A stretch of 15,826 nt of DNA from an uncultured Clostridium sp. (GCA_900549235.1 URNT01000055.1:1-15826); one strand, 5' to 3'; positions 1 through 7,070 are shown, counted from the first letter of the stretch. Notes: generated by a model from the letters alone, not told the origin. A program made the numbers and translations.

Positions 1-100
1 CGGGTTTTAATATAGATACAGAAATTGCATTTTTTCTGAAGGAGGCTAAGGCTGCGACGGTAGTGCTTACGGGCAATGACAGTAGTGGCATTTCCTTCAT
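1..100 (-). other. Possible partial ORF at left edge, unrecognised
   Basis: A minus-strand frame opens with ATG at 98-100, five bases after the stop of the DUF3987 gene, and stays open for 33 codons to the window edge. It begins MKEMPLLSLPVSTTV. A GGAA purine stretch created by the tandem repeat at 92-114 could act as its ribosome binding site. I do not recognise the protein, and 33 open codons are weak evidence. A plus-strand frame from position 3 is also open here, but it runs on antisense to the DUF3987 gene and is less likely to be real. If coding, this is the 5' end of a gene following the DUF3987 gene. Confidence 0.2.
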
Positions 101-114
101 TCCTTCATTCCTTC
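92..114. repeat. 8-bp tandem repeat over the DUF3987 stop codon
   Basis: TTCCTTCA occurs twice in tandem (92-99 and 100-107) and is followed by a third copy lacking only the last base (108-114). On the minus strand the repeat encodes the last residues of the DUF3987 protein, contains its TGA stop (105-107) and supplies an SD-like GGAA before the next ATG. A period of 8 is not a multiple of 3, so a gain or loss of one unit would change the C-terminus and the spacing to the next frame. Confidence 0.7.
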
Positions 115-959
115 GGGCGTCCCTCACGCACACACACGTGCGAGGAGAAAGCGTACTCGCCCCGTGCGGTCTTGATCAGTGTTCCCTTCTCCAGCATCCG
201 TTTGAGGGAGGAGTCGAGTGTTTTCTCGGGTATGCCGTTCTTCGCTGCCTCCTCCACGGCCTGCCGACGGCAGAACATCATTGGGAGGGCATTGAATAAA
301 GCCTGTTCAGGAGAGGTCTGGACAGGGATGGCCTCGGAGGTAGGCAGGAAGCCCAGCACGTAGCTCGAATGGCGGTAAAGAGGCTCTATGAGCGTGAGTA
401 CGGCTTGGAAATCCTCGTCGGTGACCCGCAGGTCCAGCTTGGGGACGATACCATCCTTGATATTCTCGATGGGTATCTCCGGGGCGGGGGAGAGACCGGG
501 GGAATTGAAAATGGAAAATTGAGAATTGAAAATTTTTTGTTGGGGAGGGAGGAATTTCTCCAAGGCTCTCAACAGGGCTACTATACTCAGGATCCGGCAG
601 GTATTGATGGCGATACGGGCCACGGCGCTTCGCATGGAACCTCCATAGGCGTAACCGGCGTGGGAGAATAACTGGGCGAACCGTTGGTTGAACAGCTCTT
701 TCTGTTTCTCGGATAGCCTTAGCTGGATCGTTTGGACCGATCCGTTGATCAGGTCCAGTACCTGTTTCCATTGTGTTCCCCATGTGGCGAAGCGTAGGCC
801 GTAATCCTCGCCTTCCGAATCGAATTGGTCCATCCACTCATCGATGGGTGGCATGAAATAGAATAACTGGCGAGAGAACAGGCCGTTCTCCGCCGAGGGG
901 ATCAGCGGCTTTACTTGCGCCGGGGTTCCACTTAGCAATACGCTGAGATAAGACTCATC
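105..959 (-). CDS. DUF3987-family protein, C-terminal fragment (Bacteroidales-type)
   Basis: About 285 residues are visible. Coding similarity starts at the junction (reading DESYLSVLLSGTPAQ, 959 inward) and ends at TGA 105-107. The stretch LIPSAENGLFSRQLFYFMP and the following alpha-helical region match the C-terminal half of DUF3987 proteins, which lie in Bacteroides and relatives on mobile or accessory regions, often beside primase or VirE-like genes. Their function is not established; a nucleotide-binding replication-associated role is usually inferred from the P-loop N-terminal half, which is absent here. The gene has no proper start: the first in-frame start-like codon (TTG at 936-938) lies inside the conserved region, so the protein is cut at its 5' side. 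An in-frame A/T-rich segment (503-536) interrupts the sequence between the helical part and the C-terminal part. Family assignment is from recognition of conserved phrases, not from an alignment. Confidence 0.7.
   Translation of the reverse strand, partial: DESYLSVLLSGTPAQVKPLIPSAENGLFSRQLFYFMPPIDEWMDQFDSEGEDYGLRFATWGTQWKQVLDLINGSVQTIQLRLSEKQKELFNQRFAQLFSHAGYAYGGSMRSAVARIAINTCRILSIVALLRALEKFLPPQQKIFNSQFSIFNSPGLSPAPEIPIENIKDGIVPKLDLRVTDEDFQAVLTLIEPLYRHSSYVLGFLPTSEAIPVQTSPEQALFNALPMMFCRRQAVEEAAKNGIPEKTLDSSLKRMLEKGTLIKTARGEYAFSSHVCVREGRPKE
503..536. repeat. AATTGAAAAT-type A/T-rich short repeat
   Basis: Three near-copies of the unit ATTGA/GAAA(A) follow each other, separated by a GGAAA variant, within an otherwise GC-balanced gene. 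On the minus strand the tract is read in frame as KIFNSQFSIFNSPG. Runs of this AATTTTCAATTCTCAATT kind are, to my recollection, frequent in Bacteroides and Parabacteroides genomes, between and sometimes inside genes. Nothing similar occurs in the rest of the window, so the tract helps to separate this segment from its neighbour. Confidence 0.65.
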
Positions 960-2241
960 GCATTCCCGGAACCATCACTCTCACATACTCCGGCGTATAC
1001 CCGGTCATGCAGGCCTCTCCTTCTGCTTCCTGCATTTCCTCAAACAGAACCTTCACCTTCCGTCCTGTATAATATCCCCTGTACTCCCTGGACATCTCCT
1101 CCTCCAGGGCAAGAAGCGCATCGCTCCGTCTGGACTTAATCTCCTCCGGCACCTGGTTCTCCATCCTGGCTGCCTTCGTCCCTTCCCGTCTTGAGTATTT
1201 GAACACGTGCATCTCATAGAAACGCACCTGCTCCAGAAAACTCTTTGTAAGGGCAAATTCTTCTTCTGTCTCTCCCGGAAAGCCCACGATCACATCCGTC
1301 GTAATGGCAGGATGGGAAAAATGTTTCCGAAGGATCTCACAGCGTCTCAGATAATCCTCTGTGGTGTAATGGCGGTTCATCCTCTTAAGGGTCTCGTCGC
1401 ACCCGCTCTGTAAAGACAGGTGGAAATGAGGACAGAACTTTGGCAGAGCAGCCAGGGCAGAGGCAAACTCCTCTGTGATGATCCTGGGCTCTAAGGAGCC
1501 TAAGCGGATGCGCTCCAGGCCTTCCAGCTCATGGACGGCACGGATCAGGGACAGGAGCTCTCTGTGGTTCCAGTTCCCCTCCTGTACCGGATTTTCCTCC
1601 ATGCGCTCGATTCCGTAGGAGCTTAAGTGGATGCCTGTAAGGACCACCTCCTTATAGCCGTTGGCGATCAGCCCCCGCACCTCTTCCAGCACATCCTCCG
1701 GCTGACGGCTGCGGACGCGGCCTCTGGCATAGGGAATGATACAGTAGCTGCAGAACTGGTTGCAGCCGTCCTGTACCTTAATAAAAGCTCTGGTGTGCTC
1801 ACCGGCCCGGGTCAGGTGAAGATTTTCATACTCCCTGTCAGTGGAAATATCCGTAAGGCAGGCTGCCTCCGGGATCTCCTCCTTCTCTCTGGCAGCAAAA
1901 AACTGATCCAGAATATCAGCCAGCTGAGCTTTTTTGTTATTGCCGATGATCAGATCAACGCTGGTATCTTCCTTTAAAGCATCAGCCGCCACCTGAACGT
2001 AGCAGCCCGCAGCTACTACAACGGCTGAGGGGTTTTTCTTTTTCGCCCGGTGGAGCATCTGACGGGATTTGCGGTCGGCCATATTGGTAACGGAGCAGGT
2101 ATTGATAATATAAACATCCGCAGAGCAGTCAAAGGGGACAATGGTGTAGCCCCTGGCGGATAACTGCTCCTGCATGGCTTCTGTTTCGTAGGAATTGACT
2201 TTGCAGCCCAGATTGTGAAAGGCTGCGGTTCTGGCAGACAT
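955..2241 (-). CDS. mtaB: tRNA t6A37 methylthiotransferase MtaB, C-terminally truncated
   Basis: MtaB is a radical-SAM enzyme that adds a methylthio group to N6-threonylcarbamoyladenosine at position 37 of ANN-decoding tRNAs. The N-terminal UPF0004 domain has its three cluster cysteines (Cys13 in LGCKVN, Cys49 in NTCSVT, Cys80 in AAGCYVQ). The radical-SAM motif CNQFCSYC supplies Cys160, Cys164 and Cys167. The conserved LGSLEP and HLSLQSGC segments and a C-terminal TRAM-like part (about 370 onward) follow. LGCKVNSYE and RVRSRQPEDV favour MtaB over MiaB or RimO. The start at 2241 is supported by GGAGG eight bases upstream. The protein ends abruptly at VMVPGMR with TGA 955-957. The last two or three codons come from the junction region, and roughly 20 residues expected to finish the TRAM domain are missing. 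The truncation coincides with the switch to foreign sequence. Confidence 0.93.
   Translation of the reverse strand: MSARTAAFHNLGCKVNSYETEAMQEQLSARGYTIVPFDCSADVYIINTCSVTNMADRKSRQMLHRAKKKNPSAVVVAAGCYVQVAADALKEDTSVDLIIGNNKKAQLADILDQFFAAREKEEIPEAACLTDISTDREYENLHLTRAGEHTRAFIKVQDGCNQFCSYCIIPYARGRVRSRQPEDVLEEVRGLIANGYKEVVLTGIHLSSYGIERMEENPVQEGNWNHRELLSLIRAVHELEGLERIRLGSLEPRIITEEFASALAALPKFCPHFHLSLQSGCDETLKRMNRHYTTEDYLRRCEILRKHFSHPAITTDVIVGFPGETEEEFALTKSFLEQVRFYEMHVFKYSRREGTKAARMENQVPEEIKSRRSDALLALEEEMSREYRGYYTGRKVKVLFEEMQEAEGEACMTGYTPEYVRVMVPGMR
957..968. other. Junction between Bacteroidales-like and Firmicute sequence
   Basis: On the minus strand MtaB reads sensibly down to VMVPG (codons at 964-978) and then stops within two codons. 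The DUF3987 frame reads sensibly from Asp at 957-959 leftward and is nonsense to its right, reaching a stop at 975-977. The two frames differ, so there is no fusion protein. The crossover therefore lies within about ten bases. There is no inverted repeat, target duplication, tRNA end, integrase or transposase here. An assembly chimera is the simplest explanation; illegitimate recombination or a mobile-element edge is possible but unsupported. Confidence 0.7.
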
Positions 2242-2284
2242 AGGTATGGAGTGCCTCCTTCATGCATATTTTTTAGAAAAGTGG

Positions 2285-2313
2285 TTGACTTTTCTTCTCC
2301 TCGTCTGTACTAT
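2285..2313 (+). promoter_or_regulatory. Sigma-A-type promoter of the HPr-like gene
   Basis: A -35 TTGACT (2285-2290) and a -10 TACTAT (2308-2313) are separated by 17 bases. The alternative -10 TATAAA at 2311-2316 would give a poor 20-base spacing. The site lies 65 bases upstream of the ATG at 2378. Confidence 0.65.
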
Positions 2314-2377
2314 AAAAGCAGGTATTCAATACTGAAAACAATACTAAAATACATATACCACAAGGAGGGTTTTTCGT

Positions 2378-2611
2378 ATGAAAACAGTTAGGATTTCGTT
2401 AAATTCTATTGACAAGGTTAAGTCATTTGTAAATGATTTATCCAGGTTTGATGTTGATTTTGATCTAGTTTCCGGCAGATATGTGATCGACGCCAAATCG
2501 ATCATGGGTATCTTCAGCCTGGATCTGTCCAAGCCTATCGACTTAAACATCCACGCTGAGAGCAATGTTGAGGATATCCTGAACATCTTAAAACCTTATA
2601 TCATTGACTGA
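2378..2611 (+). CDS. HPr-fold protein lacking the active-site histidine (Crh-like)
   Basis: This 77-residue protein aligns by eye over its length with the PTS phosphocarrier HPr. The hallmark is AKSIMGIFSL around Ser41, matching the KSIMG motif that holds the regulatory Ser46 in Firmicute HPr. The catalytic loop, normally GxHARPA with His15, reads SIDKVKSFV (residues 10-18), so no phosphorylatable histidine is present. It cannot be a classical phosphotransfer HPr. The arrangement recalls Bacillus Crh, which lacks the histidine but keeps the serine and acts with CcpA; whether this protein is a substrate of HPr kinase is inference. An AAGGAGGG ribosome binding site precedes the ATG. The gene has its own promoter and terminator and sits between mtaB and thiI, a position I recall as common in Lachnospiraceae. 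Confidence 0.85.
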   Translation: MKTVRISLNSIDKVKSFVNDLSRFDVDFDLVSGRYVIDAKSIMGIFSLDLSKPIDLNIHAESNVEDILNILKPYIID

Positions 2612-2623
2612 TGTCTGATGCGA

Positions 2624-2650
2624 CCCGCCCTGTAAGGCGGGCCTTTTTTT
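2624..2650 (+). terminator. Intrinsic terminator of the HPr-like gene
   Basis: A GC-only stem, CCCGCC (2624-2629) with GGCGGG (2636-2641) around a 6-base loop, is followed by CC and seven T (2644-2650), 12 bases after the HPr stop. The T run overlaps the stop codon of convergent thiI. No T run follows the stem on the minus strand, so it acts on the plus strand only. Confidence 0.9.
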
Positions 2651-3839
2651 ATATCTGACCCTGACAATGAATCACTTCTGCTGTATCCAGAGCCGTCTGC
2701 ACCAACTGGTCGATCTTCTCTGCCAGGTGGCGCTCGGAGCTGCGGATCACATTGATATTGGGCTTTGTTACCGGATGTTTGGCAACAAAAATGGTGCAGC
2801 AGTCCTCAAAGGGCTGGATAGAGGTCTCGTAGGTGCCAATCTGTTCGGACACATCCACGATCTCCTGCTTGTCAAAGCCGATCACCGGCCGGAATACAGG
2901 CATGGTGCAGACCTCGTTGGTGGCCGCAAGAGACTGAAGGGTCTGGGAAGCCACCTGGCCGATGCTCTCGCCGGTGATCAGGCCGATGGAGCCTGTCTTT
3001 TCCGCTATAGCCTGGGCAATCCGCATCATATAGCGGCGCATGATGATGGTCAGCTCCTCATGGGGGCATTTGTCATAGATATAAAGCTGGATGTCCGTAA
3101 AGTTTACCACATGGAGATCCATAGGGCCGGAGTAGCGGGCCACCAGGTTCGCCAGATCTACTACCTTCTGCTTGGCCCGGTCACTGGTATAAGGAGGTGC
3201 ATGGAAGTATACGGCGTCGATCTTTACGCCTCGTTTCGCGATCATATAGCCGGCTACCGGGCTGTCGATACCGCCGGATAACAGGAGCATGGCCCTTCCG
3301 TTGGTACCTACAGGCATACCGCCGGGGCCGGGGATCATCAGGGAGAACAGGTTAACCTTCTGGCGCACCTCCACCCGCAGGATCACATCCGGGTTATGCA
3401 CATCTACCCGCATCTGTGGAAATGCCTCCAGGATCACCTCTCCCAGATCCCGGTTCATCTGCTCGGAGTTAACCGGGTACTGTTTGTCTCCCCGTCTGGA
3501 TACCACCTTAAAGGTAAGGTTCTTATCAGGATAAACCTGATCCATATATTCTACTACCTGCTTCTTTAAATTCTCATAATCCTTGTCATCGATCTGGACC
3601 ATGGGACAGATGTCCGCGATGCCGAATACCCGCTTTAAAGCCTCGATGGTATCATCATAATCATATTCTCCCTCTGCCATCACATAGATGCGTCCGGATT
3701 CCTTGGTTACATAAAAGCTGCCCTCTACCTCCTTTAAGGCGTAGCGGATCTGCTTGATCAGGGCGTCCTCGAACATATAGCGGTTCTTTCCCTTGGTGCC
3801 GATCTCGGCATATTTAATTAAAAATGACTGGTACTTCAT
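2649..3839 (-). CDS. thiI: tRNA 4-thiouridine synthase ThiI, rhodanese-free form
   Basis: ThiI adenylates and thiolates U8 of tRNA to form s4U; in some organisms it also feeds sulfur to thiamine thiazole synthesis. The order is an N-terminal ferredoxin-like and THUMP region (about 1-165, with YAEIGTKGKNR near the start) and a PP-loop ATP pyrophosphatase domain with LLLSGGIDSPVAGY (SGGIDSP at 188-194). The protein has 396 residues and ends soon after the AAA-like C-terminal segment. It lacks the rhodanese domain of the roughly 480-residue enterobacterial enzyme, so it has no persulfide-carrying domain of its own. In Bacillus the equivalent short ThiI takes sulfur directly from a dedicated cysteine desulfurase. 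The nifS-like gene 38 bases upstream fits that role exactly. The start at 3839 has AAAGAGGT upstream. It is the last gene of the prmA operon. Confidence 0.95.
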   Translation of the reverse strand: MKYQSFLIKYAEIGTKGKNRYMFEDALIKQIRYALKEVEGSFYVTKESGRIYVMAEGEYDYDDTIEALKRVFGIADICPMVQIDDKDYENLKKQVVEYMDQVYPDKNLTFKVVSRRGDKQYPVNSEQMNRDLGEVILEAFPQMRVDVHNPDVILRVEVRQKVNLFSLMIPGPGGMPVGTNGRAMLLLSGGIDSPVAGYMIAKRGVKIDAVYFHAPPYTSDRAKQKVVDLANLVARYSGPMDLHVVNFTDIQLYIYDKCPHEELTIIMRRYMMRIAQAIAEKTGSIGLITGESIGQVASQTLQSLAATNEVCTMPVFRPVIGFDKQEIVDVSEQIGTYETSIQPFEDCCTIFVAKHPVTKPNINVIRSSERHLAEKIDQLVQTALDTAEVIHCQGQI

Positions 3840-3877
3840 TGATCTACCTCTTTCTGTTGTCTGCCGGATAAACGGCT

Positions 3878-5032
3878 CTACATCCTGCGGTATCTGCGGA
3901 GCATGGGCAGAAGCTCCTTTAACGTCTGGATGCAGTAATCTACTTCTTCCATGGTATTAAACAGGCCGAAGCTAAAGCGGAGGGTGGAGTCCAAAAGCTC
4001 CCGCTTTACTCCGATAGCCTGGAGGGTGCCGCTGATAGCCGGGTGGTTGGAGGAGCAGGCGGAGCCTGAGGATACATAGATTCCCTTATCCTCCAGGGCA
4101 TGGAGCAGCACCTCGCTGCGGACTCCAAGGAAACTGGCACTTACAATCTGAGGGGCACTGTCCATCCCTCTGCGGCTATTTACCGTCACGCCTTCCAGGT
4201 TTTCCATTTCTTCGATCATATGGTCCTTAAGGGCCAGAATATGATCCATCTTCTTCTGGTGGTCCGTATACATCTCCCTGGCAGCCAGGCCAAGCCCCGC
4301 GATGCCGGGAACATTTTCCGTACCGGAACGCAGATCCCTCTGCTGGCCTCCGCCGTAGAGAAGGGGCTTTATCTTCACCTTTTCATCTATATATAAAAAT
4401 CCCACGCCCTTGGGGCCATGTATCTTGTGGGCGCTGACGCTGAGGAGATCGATCCCCTGCTTCTTCGGGCGGATCACCAGCTTTCCATAGGCCTGGATGG
4501 CGTCCACATGGAACAGAGTTTTGGGATTTTCCTGATGAATCAGGGCGCCGATTTCCTCTACGGGCTCGATAGCTCCCATCTCATTGTTTACATACATCAC
4601 AGACACCAGGATAGTATCCGGGCGGAGGGATTTTTTAAGCTCCTCAAGGGAAATGTGGCCCTCTCCGTCTACAGGCAGGTAGGTCACCTCAAAGCCCTGC
4701 TGTTCTAAAAATGCCAGGGGATTGTACACAGAAGCGTGCTCGATCCGGGTGCTGATAATATGCTTCCCGGCCCTCTGGTTGGCAAGGGCAGTTCCGATGA
4801 GAGCCAGATTGTTGGACTCGGTGCCGCCGGAGGTGAAAAGGATCTCCTTGTCCTTTACCTTCAATGTCTTTGCAATGTCAGAGGCAGCCTGGCGCACATA
4901 CTGCTCCGCATCCATGCCCCTTCTGTGTTTAGATGAAGGGTTGCCGTAATCCTCTGTCATCACCTTTACCACCAGCTCCTTAACAGAATCCAGAACCCGG
5001 GTGGTAGCTGAATTGTCAAAATATGCTTCCAT
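3878..5032 (-). CDS. Cysteine desulfurase (NifS/IscS family), probable ThiI partner
   Basis: A PLP enzyme that takes sulfur from cysteine, releases alanine and holds the sulfur as a persulfide. It begins with the typical YFDNSATT. It shows His99 (RIEHASV) stacking on the cofactor, Asp177 (FHVDAIQ), the Schiff-base Lys203 in SAHKIHGPKG, and the persulfide Cys326 in SSGSACSS. The length of 384 residues is normal for the group. The ATG starts directly after the TAA of rsmE with no spacer, indicating translational coupling, and thiI follows 38 bases later. That pairing favours the dedicated NifZ/ThiI type over the general IscS or the SUF-linked SufS, since no scaffold gene (iscU, sufU, nifU) is nearby. 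The exact subtype is an inference from context. Confidence 0.94.
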   Translation of the reverse strand: MEAYFDNSATTRVLDSVKELVVKVMTEDYGNPSSKHRRGMDAEQYVRQAASDIAKTLKVKDKEILFTSGGTESNNLALIGTALANQRAGKHIISTRIEHASVYNPLAFLEQQGFEVTYLPVDGEGHISLEELKKSLRPDTILVSVMYVNNEMGAIEPVEEIGALIHQENPKTLFHVDAIQAYGKLVIRPKKQGIDLLSVSAHKIHGPKGVGFLYIDEKVKIKPLLYGGGQQRDLRSGTENVPGIAGLGLAAREMYTDHQKKMDHILALKDHMIEEMENLEGVTVNSRRGMDSAPQIVSASFLGVRSEVLLHALEDKGIYVSSGSACSSNHPAISGTLQAIGVKRELLDSTLRFSFGLFNTMEEVDYCIQTLKELLPMLRRYRRM

Positions 5033-5776
5033 TTAAAATGCTCCCTCCAGTTTCATCATAAGAACCGACAGCAGGCACAGTCCCGCCGTCTCTGTCCTGA
5101 GGATCCGTTTCCCCAGGCTGATGGGGGTAATCCCCTCCTTAAGGGCCAGTCGGATCTCCTCCTCATCAAAGCCCCCTTCGGGGCCAATAAATACAGCGAT
5201 GTCCTGTCCCGGAGCTGCCAGGTCAAAGGCAGCCTTCGCTCCCTCCATTCCCTCCTGATGCTCATAGGGGATCAGCCGTAGATGAAATTCCTTTGCCGAT
5301 GCAAATGCCTCCGGCAGGGTCATCACACCCTTTATCTCCGGCACAAGGCTGCGCTTGGACTGCTTGGCCGCGCTTTCCGCGATGGCCTGCCACCGTTTCA
5401 GCCTGGCAGCCTCTTTTTTTGCGTCCAGCTTTACTACGGCATTTTTAGTGGCAACGGGAACCACCACGCAGGCTCCAAGCTCTACAGCCTTCTGAATAAT
5501 CAGCTCCATCTTGTCCGACTTTGGCAGTCCCTGAAACAGCCAGATCCGGGAAGGCAGCTCCCGCCCCCTGGTATCTGTCTCCAGGATACAGGCCTCTACC
5601 GTCTCTCCCTGGATTCCCTGAATACGGCAGACATAGTCCGTTCCGGTGCCGTCGCTGATCAACAGTTCCTCACCTGTCCTCATGCGGAGTACATTTTTAA
5701 TATGGTTCACATCCGGGCCGGTGATCTGTATTACCCCGTCCCGGATCTGAAACGGCTCTACAAAAAAATGATGCAT
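5033..5776 (-). CDS. rsmE: 16S rRNA m3U1498 methyltransferase RsmE
   Basis: A SPOUT-class, trefoil-knot methyltransferase that methylates N3 of U1498 in 16S rRNA using S-adenosylmethionine. The N-terminal PUA-like part (HHFFVEPF, VNHIKNVLRMRTGEEL) is followed by the catalytic region with AVELGA, VFIGPEGGF (residues 195-203) and SLGKRILRTETA near the C-terminus, all characteristic. The length of 247 residues is usual. It follows prmA by 13 bases and abuts nifS, so it is an internal gene of the operon. The prmA-rsmE pair is a widely conserved Firmicute arrangement. Confidence 0.96.
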   Translation of the reverse strand: MHHFFVEPFQIRDGVIQITGPDVNHIKNVLRMRTGEELLISDGTGTDYVCRIQGIQGETVEACILETDTRGRELPSRIWLFQGLPKSDKMELIIQKAVELGACVVVPVATKNAVVKLDAKKEAARLKRWQAIAESAAKQSKRSLVPEIKGVMTLPEAFASAKEFHLRLIPYEHQEGMEGAKAAFDLAAPGQDIAVFIGPEGGFDEEEIRLALKEGITPISLGKRILRTETAGLCLLSVLMMKLEGAF

Positions 5777-5789
5777 TGCCTTACCTCTG

Positions 5790-6746
5790 TTATCTCTTTC
5801 TTGCGGTAACGGATACCCACTCGCCCTGATAGGTAATCTCCACTACCTCCAGATCGCTCCTGCAGGCAAAGGCCGCCTTTACCGCCTCTTCCTTCATGTT
5901 AATAATGCCGGAGGTGATAAAATATCCGCCCTTCTTCAAATGAACAGGGATCTCATCCACCAGCAGGATGATCACATCCGCAAGGATATTTGCCACAACG
6001 ATGTCGTATTTCTCATAGCCTGCCCAGTCCTGGGTGGTTTTATCATCGATGATATTGCCCTGGCGCACATGGAATTTTTCTTCGGAAATGGCGTTGGATG
6101 CCAGATTTTCCCCTACGGCGGTAATGGCATTTTCATCCAGATCCGTTCCCCAGACCTCCTTTGCCCCAAGTTTTAAGGCGGTAATCCCAAGAATACCGCT
6201 GCCGGTGCCTACGTCTAAAACCAGGCTTTCTTCGTTTACATATTTCCTCAGCTGGCGGATGCACAGCTGGGTAGTTTCGTGCATACCGGTGCCGAAGGCG
6301 GTGCCCGGATCGATCTGGATCAGAAGCTTGTCCTTATGCTCCTCAGGGATAGTTTCCCAGGTTGGCTTAATAAGAATATCGTCTACGGTAAAGGGCTTGA
6401 AATACTGCTTCCAGTTATTGATCCAGTCCTTGTCCTCAGTTTCAGACGCAGTGATGGTCCGCTCTCCCAGGTCTGTATAAGCGCTAAGCTCATCCAGTCC
6501 CTCCTCCACCTTTCTTAACATCTCCTCCACCTGATCGTCATCATCCAGGTAAAAGCTGACTCTGGCAACGCCCTCGTCCGGCGGAAGCTCCGGAAGGATG
6601 TCGATAAACATTCCCTTGGTTTCCTTTTCTGTAAGCGGGATATTGTCCTCGATCTCGATCCCTTCGATGCCAATGTCATCGAACATACTGCTGATCAGGT
6701 CCACTGCTTCGGTGGTGGTTGTAAGTGTAAATTTTTTCCATTTCAT
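5790..6746 (-). CDS. prmA: Ribosomal protein L11 methyltransferase PrmA
   Basis: PrmA trimethylates several amino groups of ribosomal protein L11 using S-adenosylmethionine. The N-terminal substrate-recognition domain (about 1-100, acidic, starting MKWKKFTL) is followed by the conserved FGTGMHETT (151-159), SAM motif I LVLDVGTGSGILGI (175-188), and the motif IV-like ANILADVI (252-259). The length of 318 residues is typical. The start at 6746 is preceded by GGAGGGA at a good distance. It is the first gene of a four-gene minus-strand operon; the promoter is at 6841-6869. Confidence 0.96.
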   Translation of the reverse strand: MKWKKFTLTTTTEAVDLISSMFDDIGIEGIEIEDNIPLTEKETKGMFIDILPELPPDEGVARVSFYLDDDDQVEEMLRKVEEGLDELSAYTDLGERTITASETEDKDWINNWKQYFKPFTVDDILIKPTWETIPEEHKDKLLIQIDPGTAFGTGMHETTQLCIRQLRKYVNEESLVLDVGTGSGILGITALKLGAKEVWGTDLDENAITAVGENLASNAISEEKFHVRQGNIIDDKTTQDWAGYEKYDIVVANILADVIILLVDEIPVHLKKGGYFITSGIINMKEEAVKAAFACRSDLEVVEITYQGEWVSVTARKR

Positions 6747-6832
6747 AATAAATCCCTCCTGTGGGGTGTGATGGTGATTTTGATAGAATGTACCGGTCTG
6801 TCATCTTCCGGCTGTGAATACCAGAGGGCATA

Positions 6833-6852
6833 CTGTGAGTAGTGTATCACAG
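6833..6852. promoter_or_regulatory. Palindrome over the prmA promoter -10 (candidate operator)
   Basis: CTGTGA (6833-6838) and TCACAG (6847-6852) form a perfect 6-base inverted repeat. The 8-base spacer contains, on the minus strand, the complete -10 hexamer of the prmA promoter. A dimeric repressor binding here would block the promoter. The half-site resembles TGTGA, but the spacing of 8 does not fit the N6 of classical CRP sites. Confidence 0.35.
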
Positions 6853-6869
6853 TTTAATCCCACTGGCAA
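6841..6869 (-). promoter_or_regulatory. Sigma-A-type promoter of prmA-rsmE-nifS-thiI
   Basis: On the minus strand a -35 TTGCCA (6864-6869) and -10 TACACT (6841-6846) are separated by exactly 17 bases, about 90 bases upstream of prmA. No competing promoter of this quality is visible in the upstream region. Confidence 0.6.
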
Positions 6870-6901
6870 GAAGAGGCAAATTTTTTTTGCAATAAAACCA
6901 T

Positions 6902-6955
6902 GGAGCTGTGCATTAACCTTATGAACGGATGAAACACAGCTCCGGAAACGTCCGG
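6902..6955. other. Inverted repeat and small hairpin in the divergent region
   Basis: GGAGCTGTG (6902-6910) pairs perfectly with CACAGCTCC (6935-6943) around a 24-base loop. It is followed at once by CCGGA-AACG-TCCGG (6942-6955), a 5-base stem with a tetraloop; the two share the bases CC. On the minus strand a short T-rich stretch (TTTTATTG) follows the larger stem, too weak for a confident terminator. The area from 6870 to 7070 holds no gene that I can support; these folds suggest an RNA or a DNA-binding site. Confidence 0.35.
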
Positions 6956-7070
6956 CTCTGACCTTAAATCAGACAAAACGAAATTCCCTGATTGCATTAC
7001 ACTCTATCACACACCAGACGCCGGGGCGTTTACGGGAGAGGTGAAAATTACAAAAGACATACAAAAGAGG

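Noticed and set aside
63..671. Plus-strand open frames (63-299, 76-363, 369-671), including a frame open from position 3
   Set aside because: They run antisense to the DUF3987 fragment, lack ribosome binding sites and show no family resemblance.
307..837. 176-codon minus-strand frame inside the DUF3987 gene
   Set aside because: Out-of-frame shadow of the DUF3987 coding sequence, rich in Arg and Pro; no recognisable domain.
2242..2377. Divergent promoter for mtaB in the HPr upstream region
   Set aside because: TATAGT on the minus strand has no -35 at an acceptable distance; not called.
2667..3281. 204-codon frame antisense to thiI
   Set aside because: Shadow of a well-conserved gene; composition (His, Leu, Gly rich) is typical of an antisense frame.
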